A stretch of 64,000 bases of DNA. It comes from Labyrinthula sp. Ha. Its lineage: Eukaryota > Sar > Bigyra > Labyrinthulida > Labyrinthulaceae. The notes under the pieces were generated by a model that saw only the letters and a list, made by a program, of their open reading frames with translations, did no database searches and was not told where the DNA came from. The stretch lies in contig JAALGZ010000003.1 in assembly GCA_015227615.1 (NCBI GenBank), forward strand, positions 1,054,001 through 1,118,000, in the 5' to 3' direction. Below are positions 47,991 through 58,154 of the stretch, piece after piece; the first letter of the stretch is position 1; each line of letters begins with the position of its first letter. A program made the position numbers and the translations under genes.

Positions 47991-50900
47991 GGTATTGGTA
48001 GGGGTGCCTTCTCTGTCAATGAAGATCTTTGTGAACAAAACTCAATTCTTTTATTTCATACACTCGAAACAGACTTACGATGTCTCATAGCATTTAAATT
48101 TATATTCTTACCTCGTGCTTTAGGAAACGTTTCAAGTTTTATTGTGATATAATTATGTTTTATTCCCAAAGTTTGTGAAGTACTTTTTAAGCGTATAACT
48201 TATAAGCCTGAGATCATCTCCAATTTGATTCCCAGTAAGAATGAAATTAAGATATGCATCCTGAGTGAAATTTCCCTTGTTATCACCAAGTTTTACTTAT
48301 TGTAGAGCTCATCTTCATAGTAAACAAGGGCCAACAAAAAGACTCAGGTATTACACATGCACAGGTATGTTGTCTGTTCTTTGAAGTTCTGAGAACATTA
48401 TATTGCTGCTCTTCACTGTGGTTCAAAGCTATCAACTAGATTAACTTCAATTTGGTGCTGAAGCAGCATATTCCTATTGAAGATTAAGCTATAAGATTGC
48501 CGCATGCTCGCTGTGAAAGATGTAACATTTTCTTGCAGCACAGAAAAAAATCCTCCCAAGGTCCATAAATTCAGGAGTCAAATAACTAAAACCAAAGTTC
48601 AAATATCTTTTTTTTCTCCTGGGTTTTGTCAAAGTGATACCCCTGCATTTAACAATCACCAGGCTCAAGTTTTTCTGTGTTGATGAACTAGAATAAGTTC
48701 ATACATAATTTTACATGATGCTTGTCTTAAAGCCAGACACTGACCTATGGTAATCAACACTCTACCATGAAAAATAAGCAAGAGATACTTTATTTGTTTC
48801 AATACACTCAAATCTTTGCAGTTAGATACGTAAAAAATGATGACTTGGCTAGCGCTTCTTAGCTACTCTTGGTATGTAGGTCAGATTAATTATGAGTTTG
48901 CAGATCATGAAGTAGTACCGCCTCTGCATTTTAAAGCAAGGATTATTTATACTAAGAAAATAAAAGTCAGGTTTGGATGTATCAGTTTATGGCATAGTAC
49001 AGTAATCTAATAATAAAACTACATTATCAGTGAAATTTTAGTAGAACCTTTATTTTACAAACACTCAGCTTCACAGATTACCATTTCAAATTATGAAGAA
49101 GAAGGTCTTGAACTATGCTCATTGCATCAAAAAACTTTCAAGGTGTTATACGAAAACAGACTGTGGCTTGAAGCGATAATGGATGGATATCGATCCATAG
49201 GATTAGAAAGCTGCCAATTGCAATGGCTATATGCGCCGTATATTCCTTAGTTCTTAACTAAAGGATGAAGCGATTTTGTCCATAATATTGCCCATTTCAC
49301 GGTTAAGAACTTAGATGTTCACTAGGTTAGTTGCAGAAAAAGTCTTCATTTAGGAGTCATTGGTCCTCTTAAGGAAGTTACGAGGTAATTGGATGGGTCT
49401 GAGTTTATCCGGAGAGAACTTTATATGAGGAATTAAGAACTTATTAATTTCTTCTTAAGCAACAAAATATCAGTTTAGATCTCATGCCTCAGTCTTAACT
49501 ACCCACAAGGCTTCTAAAATTTGTTCTTAGTAAGTTTGATTAGGTCCAACTCCTCAGTGAAGATTTTCCCTGGGTCTATGTCCCTAAGTACTGCTGAAGC
49601 GAGTAACCTCTTCTTACTAATGACATTGATTCTAACTTGTAGCAGCTTAACGTTGGATAACTGTATGACCCATTGCGTCGCTCCCTTAAAACCTTGCAAT
49701 TGTCAATACTCGTTGTCTTGGCTCTCTAAGCTTCTGAAAAGCTACACTCTGCAACCTAAAGAAAAAAGTTAAGATATAAGTTAGAAAACAATTTTTGAAG
49801 CAGTGCCGGTGTACAATAACTTAAGAATGCGTAACCTCTTCATTTGATACAGTTTTTTCAATTACATGCTTTGATTTATTTTGATGCATGCGATGAAGCA
49901 CTTATGAAACTTTTTCAAAATAGATTTAGTTAAGTGTATCGCTAGAGAAATCTTTCTCGGTACTCAGTTCAATTTTCAATTTAGGCTTTGTATAAGCATC
50001 AATATATACTCAAAGAATTGCAATGACTCAAGAATCAAAATAAAAGAGCTCAATCAAACATCAATAAAAAGGTTTGGTAAATTCTACATGTAAGGGAGAA
50101 TGAGTATCAAAACTTAAAAAGCAGAATGAGAGAGAGAGACATCACCTTTCAGTTTATGCCGCGCAGGATCCGTTGTGTTGAGGTTAAGAGCGCTTTAGAA
50201 GAGAGAGGAATTTGTAGGTTAACTACGTAGTGGCAAGAGCAATATTTGCACCTTAAGCTAAGAACACCTAGAGCCCAATGGTTCATATCTTGAAACAAGA
50301 CCTCTGTTATATTAGCTTGCTTGAACCCAAGGAGAGTGTGTACTGTAACCATATGTTTGAAACCTCCAGGAAATATAAAAAGCAAACCCATAAAATAGTA
50401 GTATTTTTACCTCCCAAATGCTCGATCCAAACATTGGGGACTTTTTTCTCACAATAGTAAAATGAAATTATTGGCAGTAAGATTGTAAGATTCATAGACT
50501 TCGAGAGATCTAACAAAAAAAATTATAAATATGGCTCAATAATTCTGGCCTCTATAATCTGTAAAACTAATGTTACATTACTCGCCTTAAAATAACGTAA
50601 CCAAGGGCACGTCAATCTTAGTTATGTTGTCATAAACTTTAATAAAATAGGGTGTATATACTCGTTAAAACTCATTTTTTCTGAAATAAATGGTTGTGCA
50701 TCTATGCTCTTGCGCTTCCCATAAAGCAAAAATACCAGGTACTTTTGTTAAAGTTTGCAACACTCAACCTAATTGCTTATTTTGAATGAGAAGTTAGATG
50801 TCATCCTAGATTTGAATCATGTTCTAGTTTTTAACAAGCATTCCAATGCAGTAAATGTCAAACAATTTATCTGTGAATGGTTGTGTAAGATCTAAAATTT

Positions 50901-52427
50901 ATATTGTCCGTACTAGGTTTAGTGCAACCTTTTCGTGCAGTTCTAGGGAAGCTTAATTGTAAGGGTATCGGATTAACTATAGCTTTCAGGTGGTGTGTAC
51001 CCAACGATAACAATATCCTCTTCTCTATCTCAGTTAAGAGCACACTGTTCATAGCTCTTTATCGCTTCTATAGTATTTTCTAGAAACTCACCACAACGAG
51101 TACTAAGTTTATCTCCATTATACTATGAATTTGCTAATGGCCAAGATATCCAATTGGAAAAATTGAAAACTTTGTTACGGAGTTAATTTTTCAGAGTATT
51201 AATAGCTACTTGTAGAATATACCGAGCCACAATGCCACAAATCTTTTTAGAGTCTTCACTATTGTTAGTGAAGCAGCAACAGTTCATTTCCATGTCTAAT
51301 TTTAGATAGTCCTAAGTGCTTTATTATTCTTGCAAGAAAGAGACATATTAACGACATCCAAATTGTATGTGGAAACTCAATACTTCAAACTGCATGCTCA
51401 AGACCTGCTAATAGTGGCTCTAAGTAGAACGAAAAAATCAAATATAAAACCCCAAAAAAGAGAAGAAGGGATACCTAAATCTCAGCTACAGAGCTTTTCC
51501 TGAATACAATTAAAGTCTAATCTTCCTTTTCTGCAGAAATGCCAATTGAAGAAGCCACTCAAAGATTCAAGAAACCAAATCTTCTCCCAAAAAAATCAAC
51601 ATCAGCTTTTCTCGCGGTTGACATCTTTGCTCTTTCTTAGAATAGGTCAGATGCCTGCACTATCCTGCCATTCTCTCCGAGGTCGACGATTCTTCATCCA
51701 TAGCACCTAAGCACAGTTAAAAGCATATGAACAAGTATATGTCGAGTCCTAGATACAGAAGCAAGTTCCATCTAAATAACCAGCATGGATTTCAAGCCAA
51801 TCTAGAGAACGAGATCCTCATCCAACAGCTACAATTTTAAATCCCTAATAGATTCTCCCGACATACGCAAAATATGCCGAATCCATTCTATATTCCAGAG
51901 TCATGTATTTGGGACTACTATTTGATTACTCCGGAACAACGTAAGGTAAAGGGTTGAACTCTTAATATTCCATCTGGACGATTTAGAGAGTGGGAGTGAA
52001 GACCACAGAAAGCAGCCAAGCAGGAAATATACCTCTAATACTTTGGAAATGTCTATGTATTTTCTATACTTCATCTTTGAAACAGCACTTGGATAGGAAA
52101 ATATTTGATAGGTTGAGCTGAGGCGAACAGCATCATTTGTGAGATGGTCTCATTTATTATCTTGCATTAAAATACTGCAAAAGTTTATCAAAAAATCTGG
52201 AGACGTTTCTTAATAGAGCAGCGTACTACTAATAGCATAGAATACTAACACTGTTGATCTTAGAAATATTCCTTAATATAGTTGTGTAAATAATTATTAG
52301 TAAAATGATCGTCTACTCATTCTCATGTTAGCACCTATTGGATATTATCCAATGGCAATATGAAATAGTCCCTTGTAACATTAGTATATAGAATAATTGA
52401 ATATAACAAATTAATTTACTTATATCA
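47991..52427. other. 4.4-kb gene desert
   Basis: No supportable gene. Short frames (49514-49699, 50149-50391, 50307-50516) lack motifs, and the plus strand near 51.7-52.2 kb looks faintly coding but is interrupted. No tRNA or repeat family was recognised. Confidence 0.5.
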
Positions 52428-52436
52428 TGATTCCTG
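52428..52436. repeat. Target-site duplication, left copy (TGATTCCTG)
   Basis: A 9-bp direct repeat matching 55234-55242 exactly, immediately outside the MULE ends. Confidence 0.88.
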
Positions 52437-52443
52437 GGAATCC

Positions 52444-52473
52444 GTTTTTTTACACATGTGTAAATTTACACAC
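52444..52473. repeat. MULE inverted repeat, left perfect block
   Basis: 30 bp identical to the reverse complement of 55196-55225. Weaker complementarity continues inward to about 52505, and the outermost 7-8 bp match poorly. Confidence 0.92.
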
Positions 52474-52671
52474 GGCATATGATTGGTTGAATTTTTTTGA
52501 GTATGGCCAAATAAGACATAGGGTAAAAATAAATATTAATGACATTTGTGATTTCATGATTTCGAATTTCGGCCATATAACCAAAAATCATACTTTACGA
52601 AATTTTGGAGGTAGCAGGGCTGAAAAGTGGGCCATTTGACCCAAAATCAGAAAAAACAAAAAAAGGAAAAA

Positions 52672-52836
52672 ATGCAAAAAAGTGTTCTGACTTCGAAGGA
52701 CGACCCAACTTTGCAAAAAGACCTTAAACACCCGCAAACAATGACAGAAGTCGAACTATTGGAGAATTTCCAGGCTCCTAGTGAAGACGAGATGTTTTTG
52801 CAGCTTTCAACCGTTGCAAGTGGTCGCTTCAAGTAG
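52672..52836 (+). CDS. Short upstream frame of the MULE, possible transposase exon 1
   Basis: ATG 52672 opens 54 codons (MQKSVLTSKDD ... VASGRFK) that are acidic and gene-like. A GT...AG intron of 56-59 nt, with donors in AAGTGGTCGC and acceptor in GAGTAAG just before 52885, would join it in frame to the transposase and supply its start (VASG then KIWNGFKKLKRC). Otherwise it is a separate small frame. The intron would be longer than the 23-32 nt introns of host genes. Confidence 0.45.
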   Translation: MQKSVLTSKDDPTLQKDLKHPQTMTEVELLENFQAPSEDEMFLQLSTVASGRFK

Positions 52837-52879
52837 AGGAGAAGGACATCTTCGTGCTTTTCAGTTGAGTTGAGTAAGG

Positions 52880-54740
52880 TAAAATTTGGAATGGATTCAA
52901 AAAATTGAAACGCTGTGTTATAGAATGCAGCTCTTCCAAGAACTGCGAATTTCGAGTAAATATTAACTTTTATTCTACCAAAATGCTCTACTTTTTTAAC
53001 GTAATTCAACCAAATCACACAGATCATGAAGTTAAAGCGGTAGGAAATGTGAAAAAATATGTTCAACAGTTAAGTGCAGAAGAATTAACATTTATTACAA
53101 CATTAGGAGTTGCTGAAACGAGCCTTTCAGCTGCTATGGTGGCCTTACATCGCGCATTTCCTGGAATTTTGTTCTCAAAAGAGTTAATTAGACGTGAAAT
53201 GAGGAAAGCTAAAGAAAAAAAATCAAATTCAGAACACACAAATCTAGTAAAATTGATGAATTGTGGACAAAAATGTATTGTAAGAGGTGGATCTTTCAAT
53301 TTACACTTCAATCACGGTTCAATTTTAACTGGAGTTACCTTTCAAGAGGCTCTTCAATTGAAATTAAGTGAACTTTATGGTGAATCAATTCAAATCGACA
53401 CTACACATGGACTTACAAGATATCGTCTTGTTGCTATGTTCCCTGTAGGAGTTGATTGTTTTTTAAAAACAACCAATTTTGGGTGCACAATGATGGAAAA
53501 TGAAAATTCTAATGACGTTAAACGTGGTCTAGAAGAGCTTAAGTTGAACAAAGCTCAAGTGGTGATGTCAGATGGCAGTTTGGTATTGGCTAAAGTGGCC
53601 AAAAGTTGTGGAGCTAGGCACATTCGTTGCTTAAAACATCTTGCAGCAAGCTTTAATGAAGGAGCTAAAGGGCTCAGAGGAAGTGAATTAGTTGAATTTA
53701 GAAAAAGTTTGGCAGAAGTTATTACTGGATCGTTTCCTAATGTTAGAGCATTAGACGAAGCTCTTGAAAAGATGAAGCAAAAGTTTAGAAGTTCTGTTCA
53801 AGAAAAATATTTAAAAAATTTAGAAAAAGAAAAAAGAAGCATTTGCTGGACCTACACAAAGGAATGTTTAACTTTTGCTCATCGAGCAACCCAACGTGTT
53901 GAGTCCTTTCATGCAAAACTAAAAGGTAAAGGGATGAAAGAAAATTTAAAAAGTTGGACGTTAGATGATTTAATTAAACATCACGAAACAGTAGTTGACC
54001 TGTACCTAAACACTACGTTAGAAAAAATCAAAAAATTAATTAAGAAAAATGTTAAAGTTTCGAAAGAAGTTGAAGATTTGATGTTGTTGGAGCTGAAGTT
54101 GATGCACAGTTGCTGGATTCAACAGGAACCTGAGCCAAACAAGTACATTTTTATTGACAACACGTCTAGAGTAAGAAGAACTCATCTTCTAACAGTGAAA
54201 AAGATGAAAAATGAGGTGGTGCCTGAGTGCACATGTGCAACATGGCAGAACCACCACCTCCCTTGCAGACACTTTGCAAGGGTCTGCGACAAGAAGAGGG
54301 AGGAATTTATTGCACCATCAAATCTTCTTCGTAGATGGAGGAACCAGGATCATCCGCTGTACGAAGTTGCATTGAGAGAGTTAGGTAGGTTGAATAAGTC
54401 GGGAGGAAAAGGGATTGAGTTCAAGGTTAAGGTAGCAGATATTGAAATGAACGCAGTTCCTAAAAGTGGGGACCATAAGTACTCTGGTCTCCTCGCTGAA
54501 TGTAAGTTGCTTGCGGAAGAAGCAAAACACTCAGACGAGGGCTGGAGAAAAGTCTTTGCAACGGTGAGGAAAATGAGACGCGCTCTACAAAATAATCCAG
54601 ATGGAAATTTTGCACAGTTGCAGCGCGTCTCAGATGACACCGTTGTGACTTTTGAGTCCCCCAGAAAGAGAGTGAGGCAAAGCCTTCCTAAAGAGGGACT
54701 AAGCCCAAGTAGGTTGGACTTCACCTCACTAAGTCCTTAA
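52880..54740 (+). CDS. MULE transposase (zinc-binding N-terminus, DDE core, SWIM finger)
   Basis: One open frame of about 610 residues; there is no early ATG, which fits a spliced start. The N-terminus has a FLYWCH/WRKY-like zinc pattern (WNGFKKLKRCVIEC ... NHTDH). The DDE-type core has IQIDTTHGLTRY around the first Asp, VVMSDGSLVLAKVAK with RHIRCLKHL around the second, and RVESFHAKLK near the last Glu, as in MULEs. A SWIM zinc finger follows (CTCATWQNHHLPCRHFARVC, a CxCx(n)CxH pattern), then a basic tail. SWIM fingers are common in MULE transposases of plants and protists. The frame is uninterrupted to TAA at 54738-54740, so the enzyme may be functional; that is inference. Confidence 0.88.
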
Positions 54741-54995
54741 GATCCCTTTCGTATTCAGATATTTTTTTTTGAAAATCTTTTCGTGATCGTTTCCTATTCA
54801 TATATTTTGTTTTGAAAATCTTTTCGTGATCCTTCCTATTCATATTTTTGTTACTCCTTTTCTTGATCCTTTCATATTCATATTTTTGTTTTAAAGTTCT
54901 TTCATATTCACATATTTTGCTTTTAAAATCTTTTCCTGATCCTTTCCTGTTCATACTTTTTGTTAATCCTTTTCCTGATCGTTTCCTAAGAAATA
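54741..54995. repeat. Minisatellite in the 3' part of the MULE
   Basis: About six degenerate copies of a unit of roughly 40 bp (GATCCTTTCCTATTCATAT followed by a T-rich block and AAAATCTTTTC) lie between the transposase stop and the right inverted repeat. The 96-codon minus-strand frame here (54721-55011) is a by-product of the repeat, reading MNRK..KDF over and over. Confidence 0.8.
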
Positions 54996-55195
54996 AAATA
55001 AATGAAAACACTTATTCCCAATGAGTGAGAGGCACTGCACTATAGGTGCATGCCTCTGACGCCCTTTATAAACCTCTCCTGTAGGTTGTCATGTTCTGAT
55101 CGTATTTTCATTTCAATTTTTGGATTGTTGGTTAATGGTTTATGAATAGAATGTGGCCCAAATGGCCATTGAAAAAATTGAGCCAATAGATTGCT

Positions 55196-55225
55196 GTGTG
55201 TAAATTTACACATGTGTAAAAAAAC
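55196..55225. repeat. MULE inverted repeat, right perfect block
   Basis: Reverse complement of 52444-52473, 30 of 30 bases. Confidence 0.92.
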
Positions 55226-55233
55226 CTTATCTT

Positions 55234-55242
55234 TGATTCCTG
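55234..55242. repeat. Target-site duplication, right copy
   Basis: Identical to 52428-52436 (TGATTCCTG). Together they mark the insertion site. Confidence 0.88.
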
Positions 55243-55309
55243 TTTATTAATTTTGTTTTGTTTGAAGTTGAAAAATTAAATGCCACGTCATTATGTAACA
55301 TAAAGAAAA

Positions 55310-56950
55310 ATGAGATTGACATTTAGTTACAGATTCAACTTGCTTGATTTCGGTTTTACACCTCGTTTCTACCGAGCATTTTTTCTTCTTCCACGCAGAT
55401 TATGTACAATTTACATGGTTATTCTTTTTCCATTATGTTTTTTACTCAGAAATTTTATGTTTACTCACATACACTACAAAACTTTTTTCGAAGATACCAG
55501 TTTCCAAATTTGTCTAAGTGAACTAGCTAATTCTTTTCCTGATGACCTTGAAGTTGTTGTTTACAAACCAAATAATGAACTTCAATTCAAAATGAAAAAC
55601 TCAAAGGCAAAGATAATCCCACTCCCTCAATGTTTAGTTGATTCCAGTGAAATATTTCTGGATTACATGTCTAAATCTTCGCTTTCTTCAAAATTACTTT
55701 TTGAAACAGTTTCACCATCAATAAAACTATCTAATTCAAAACAAAAAACAAATTATCTTAGTTTACTTGGCTCATTTTATGTTATTAATTGGCCTACTTT
55801 TTCTGACTTGGCGCAGTTTAAATCTGTCCATCTGTTTCACATTAATAGTAGGAGTTCATATTTCTTAAACTTGTTTCCTACAACTCAACTCACAAATTCT
55901 TTTATCAATACTTTTTGTCCTTCAGAAAATTCTTTTGAGCAAAATCCGTTTTCAAATAATAAACAAAAGTGTTCAATTGATAAAACAACTTTCCAAAACA
56001 AAATGTCTAGGCTTAAGTTATCTAAAGTAGAAACACCGTTACATCCTATGAGACAGTTACTAAAGTTCTTAAGCCATATTTTTTTATCAACAGCTGTTTT
56101 TTGTTATTTCTCAGCCTGGGACGTTATAGATTCTTATGTTTGTTCTGCATTAGTTTTTTTCTTTTTAAGTTCTTATTTAGGAAAGCTTATTTTCTTTTAT
56201 GATATAAATGAAGAACTAAGACAAAATCATATTTTAGCTTTAGAGTTATTAGTTTCAAGAAATAACTTTGGTGATCCAGAACTTGCTTCAAAGTTATTTT
56301 ATTTATGTATTTTCACAAACACACCTTTTCTTATATTCAATGCATTAACTGTTGCACCTTATGCTGATCTATATGGTTTATCATCTTTTATACACTTTTT
56401 ATATACTTTAACTATTTTAAAACTATTTGTTATGCCAAGTTTAATAGAAATATCACAAAGTGTTCAAAATAATACAAACCAACCTCAAGCTGATCAACCT
56501 ATTATTCATCCTTCTTGGACTGTATATAAAAAATATAAACAAAATATATTAAGAAATTTATTTCCTGAAGACAATAAACAATCACGAACAGCTAAATATG
56601 AAGAAATTGTTCAAATTTGTAATACATATGCTAAAGAATTGAAGGTTGATATTTTACATATTTGGTCTTGTTTAACTTTGAAAGAAGATAGTTTTATAGC
56701 ACCTTGTTATTGTTTTGCTTTTTGTAAGAGAAGAGAAGTTTATGTTTTAGTAGGTTCTTATGATTTACCTGAACATGGTTTTGAACTTCTCATAAACTTT
56801 CCTGGAAGAGTTATTATTTCTACAGAAGAGATACCTTCTCATTCGTTACTTTTATCTGATGAACAAATAGTGAATCTGAAAGAAAAATTGGAAAATTTGA
56901 AAAAGAATAATAAACAAACTAAGCTTTATTGCACAACAAACAGGTCGTAG
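55310..56950 (+). CDS. Multi-pass membrane protein of unknown family, 546 residues
   Basis: A single-exon gene starting at ATG 55310. A hydrophobic segment lies at about 24-52. A long Ser/Asn/Lys-rich soluble region follows to ~245, then paired hydrophobic segments at about 255-300 and 330-376. The C-terminal ~170 residues are soluble and contain two neighbouring cysteines (APCYCFAFCK) of unknown meaning. I recognise no family. The gene converges on the Lys-rich gene with 45 bp between stops. The MULE inserted 77 bp upstream of its ATG, so its promoter lies in that gap, inside the element or has been displaced. Confidence 0.75.
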   Translation: MRLTFSYRFNLLDFGFTPRFYRAFFLLPRRLCTIYMVILFPLCFLLRNFMFTHIHYKTFFEDTSFQICLSELANSFPDDLEVVVYKPNNELQFKMKNSKAKIIPLPQCLVDSSEIFLDYMSKSSLSSKLLFETVSPSIKLSNSKQKTNYLSLLGSFYVINWPTFSDLAQFKSVHLFHINSRSSYFLNLFPTTQLTNSFINTFCPSENSFEQNPFSNNKQKCSIDKTTFQNKMSRLKLSKVETPLHPMRQLLKFLSHIFLSTAVFCYFSAWDVIDSYVCSALVFFFLSSYLGKLIFFYDINEELRQNHILALELLVSRNNFGDPELASKLFYLCIFTNTPFLIFNALTVAPYADLYGLSSFIHFLYTLTILKLFVMPSLIEISQSVQNNTNQPQADQPIIHPSWTVYKKYKQNILRNLFPEDNKQSRTAKYEEIVQICNTYAKELKVDILHIWSCLTLKEDSFIAPCYCFAFCKRREVYVLVGSYDLPEHGFELLINFPGRVIISTEEIPSHSLLLSDEQIVNLKEKLENLKKNNKQTKLYCTTNRS

Positions 56951-56995
56951 AAAATCGAGTTAGTAGCAAAAAATTGTATATGTAAGAAGCAAGAA

Positions 56996-57788
56996 CTATT
57001 TTCCTCGTTTTCTGTTCGTACTTTTACCTCTTTTCTTATTCCTTGATTTGCCTCTTACTTCTCTTATTTCATCAGCAATATCATCTGGAAGAGTTTTTCT
57101 TGACGTAAATTTTTTTGAAGCTCCACCTTTTTTCATTTTTTTGGATTGAACGTTTCCTGGAACCAATTTTCTACTCTTATCACCTTTTTTCTTTATTCTT
57201 TTACTATGATTATGCTCTTTATGTTCATGTCTCTTACTTTCAACTTTTGTTGCATTTGGCTTCAGTCGTTTACTCTCTTCTTTTTTCTTCTTCTTTGAAG
57301 TAGCTGGTGTTATTCTTTGTGATTTTTTTAACTTTTCTGATTTTATATTATCTTTCTGTTCTTTTTTCTTTTTTTTTCTTTTGCTTCCTCTATCTTCTAT
57401 TTCACTTACTTCTGTGAGTCTCTGGTTCAAAAGCGTTTCCGGTCTCTTTTCAGGTTGTTTTGGAAGTTCTTTCATCTCTGGAAAAGAATCATTTCTAGTA
57501 AACCTTCTTCTCATCCAAAAGGGATCGGTTTTACTAGCTTTCTGCCCATCTAAGCTAAAAAAGTAATCACTTCAAACAGGTTACTTTGGCATTGGAGGTG
57601 GAGGTTTGTTTGGTGGTGAAGCAGCTGTACCAGCTCCTGGAGGTTGCAATTGTGGTGGTGCAGCTACTGCACCTGGTAAAATCTGATGACTTGCATTTGG
57701 GACAGGTGGCGGGCCAGCAGGGACAGGAGGTGGAGGAGGTCCTAGAAGAGTTAAAGTTAACAAAGTTGTTACCACTTTGGTTAAACAT
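56996..57788 (-). CDS. Pro-rich/Lys-rich protein, three exons, probably nuclear
   Basis: Exons 57788-57773, 57741-57585 and 57554-56996 join through introns of 31 nt (57742-57772) and 30 nt (57555-57584) into 243 residues with matching phases. After MFNQSG comes a proline-rich block (about 7-58) of PPPP and PPxP motifs. A short DPFWMRRRFTRNDSF junction follows, then a long Lys/Arg/Ser/Glu-rich tail with many basic clusters (KRKKKKK, SKKKKK) suited to nuclear localisation or nucleic-acid binding. The composition resembles splicing-associated or nucleolar proteins, but I recognise no specific family. The splicing is supported because the Pro-rich and Lys-rich frames connect only through these introns. 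The stop lies 45 bp from that of the membrane-protein gene. Confidence 0.78.
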
Positions 57789-58007
57789 TGTCAAAGAAGT
57801 TTCTTACTTGTTGAAAGTAAGAAGGGGTTCAAGTAGTGTTTAAAGATTCTAATGTATAAAGATTTTAATTTTGATCTTGTCTCTTTCGTGTGACCTGAGT
57901 AATAAATTGAACCGCTCTTCAAAAAGTTTCTTTCTTGTCACTTTTGTTTCAGTGAAATCGGTTTTATCAAAAGATAATGGCACATTACTGTGACCAGCAC
58001 CAAATTC

Positions 58008-58154
58008 ATGCATCATCCTTCCAAGAACCTACACCAAGAGTATCCAAGCAAGTATCCGCCGATAATGCCCAAGCACCAATACTCTGCTTTGCAATGGCTA
58101 TTAGGTCTAGTAGTCGTGTTATTGGAGGAATTATCATATGTAGGATTAAACTAA
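58008..58154 (+). CDS. Possible 48-residue single-pass membrane micropeptide
   Basis: ATG 58008 opens a 48-codon frame with a Pro/Tyr/His-rich N-terminus and a hydrophobic C-terminal half (ALQWLLGLVVVLLEEL). It is placed head to head with the Lys-rich gene, 219 bp apart. An overlapping frame from ATG 57977 runs through the same bases, and splicing it by a 34-nt intron would share the same C-terminus. The support is only composition and location, so this is tentative. Confidence 0.28.
   Translation: MHHPSKNLHQEYPSKYPPIMPKHQYSALQWLLGLVVVLLEELSYVGLN

Larger units (their letters stand above)
52437..55233 (+). mobile_element. Mutator-like (MULE) DNA transposon with SWIM transposase
   Basis: A 2.8-kb element flanked by a 9-bp target duplication, TGATTCCTG, at 52428-52436 and 55234-55242. 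Its ends are inverted repeats with a perfect 30-bp block (52444-52473 against 55196-55225), diverging further inward over about 65 bp. Each block contains a palindromic ACACATGTGT. A 9-bp duplication and a DDE/SWIM transposase are standard for Mutator-like elements. It contains one long transposase frame, a short upstream frame and a 3' minisatellite. The perfect repeats, intact duplication and open frame point to recent insertion. The right end lies 77 bp upstream of the next gene's ATG. Confidence 0.93.

Noticed and set aside
54721-55011. 96-codon Lys/Arg-rich minus-strand frame
   Set aside because: It is the translation of the minisatellite inside the MULE, and its periodic MNRK..KDF pattern comes from the repeat unit.
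57567-57843. Cys/Ser-rich minus-strand and Val/Leu-rich plus-strand frames over the Pro-rich region
   Set aside because: Both are other-frame readings of the Pro-rich exon. Splicing with 30-31 nt introns explains the region with one coherent protein.
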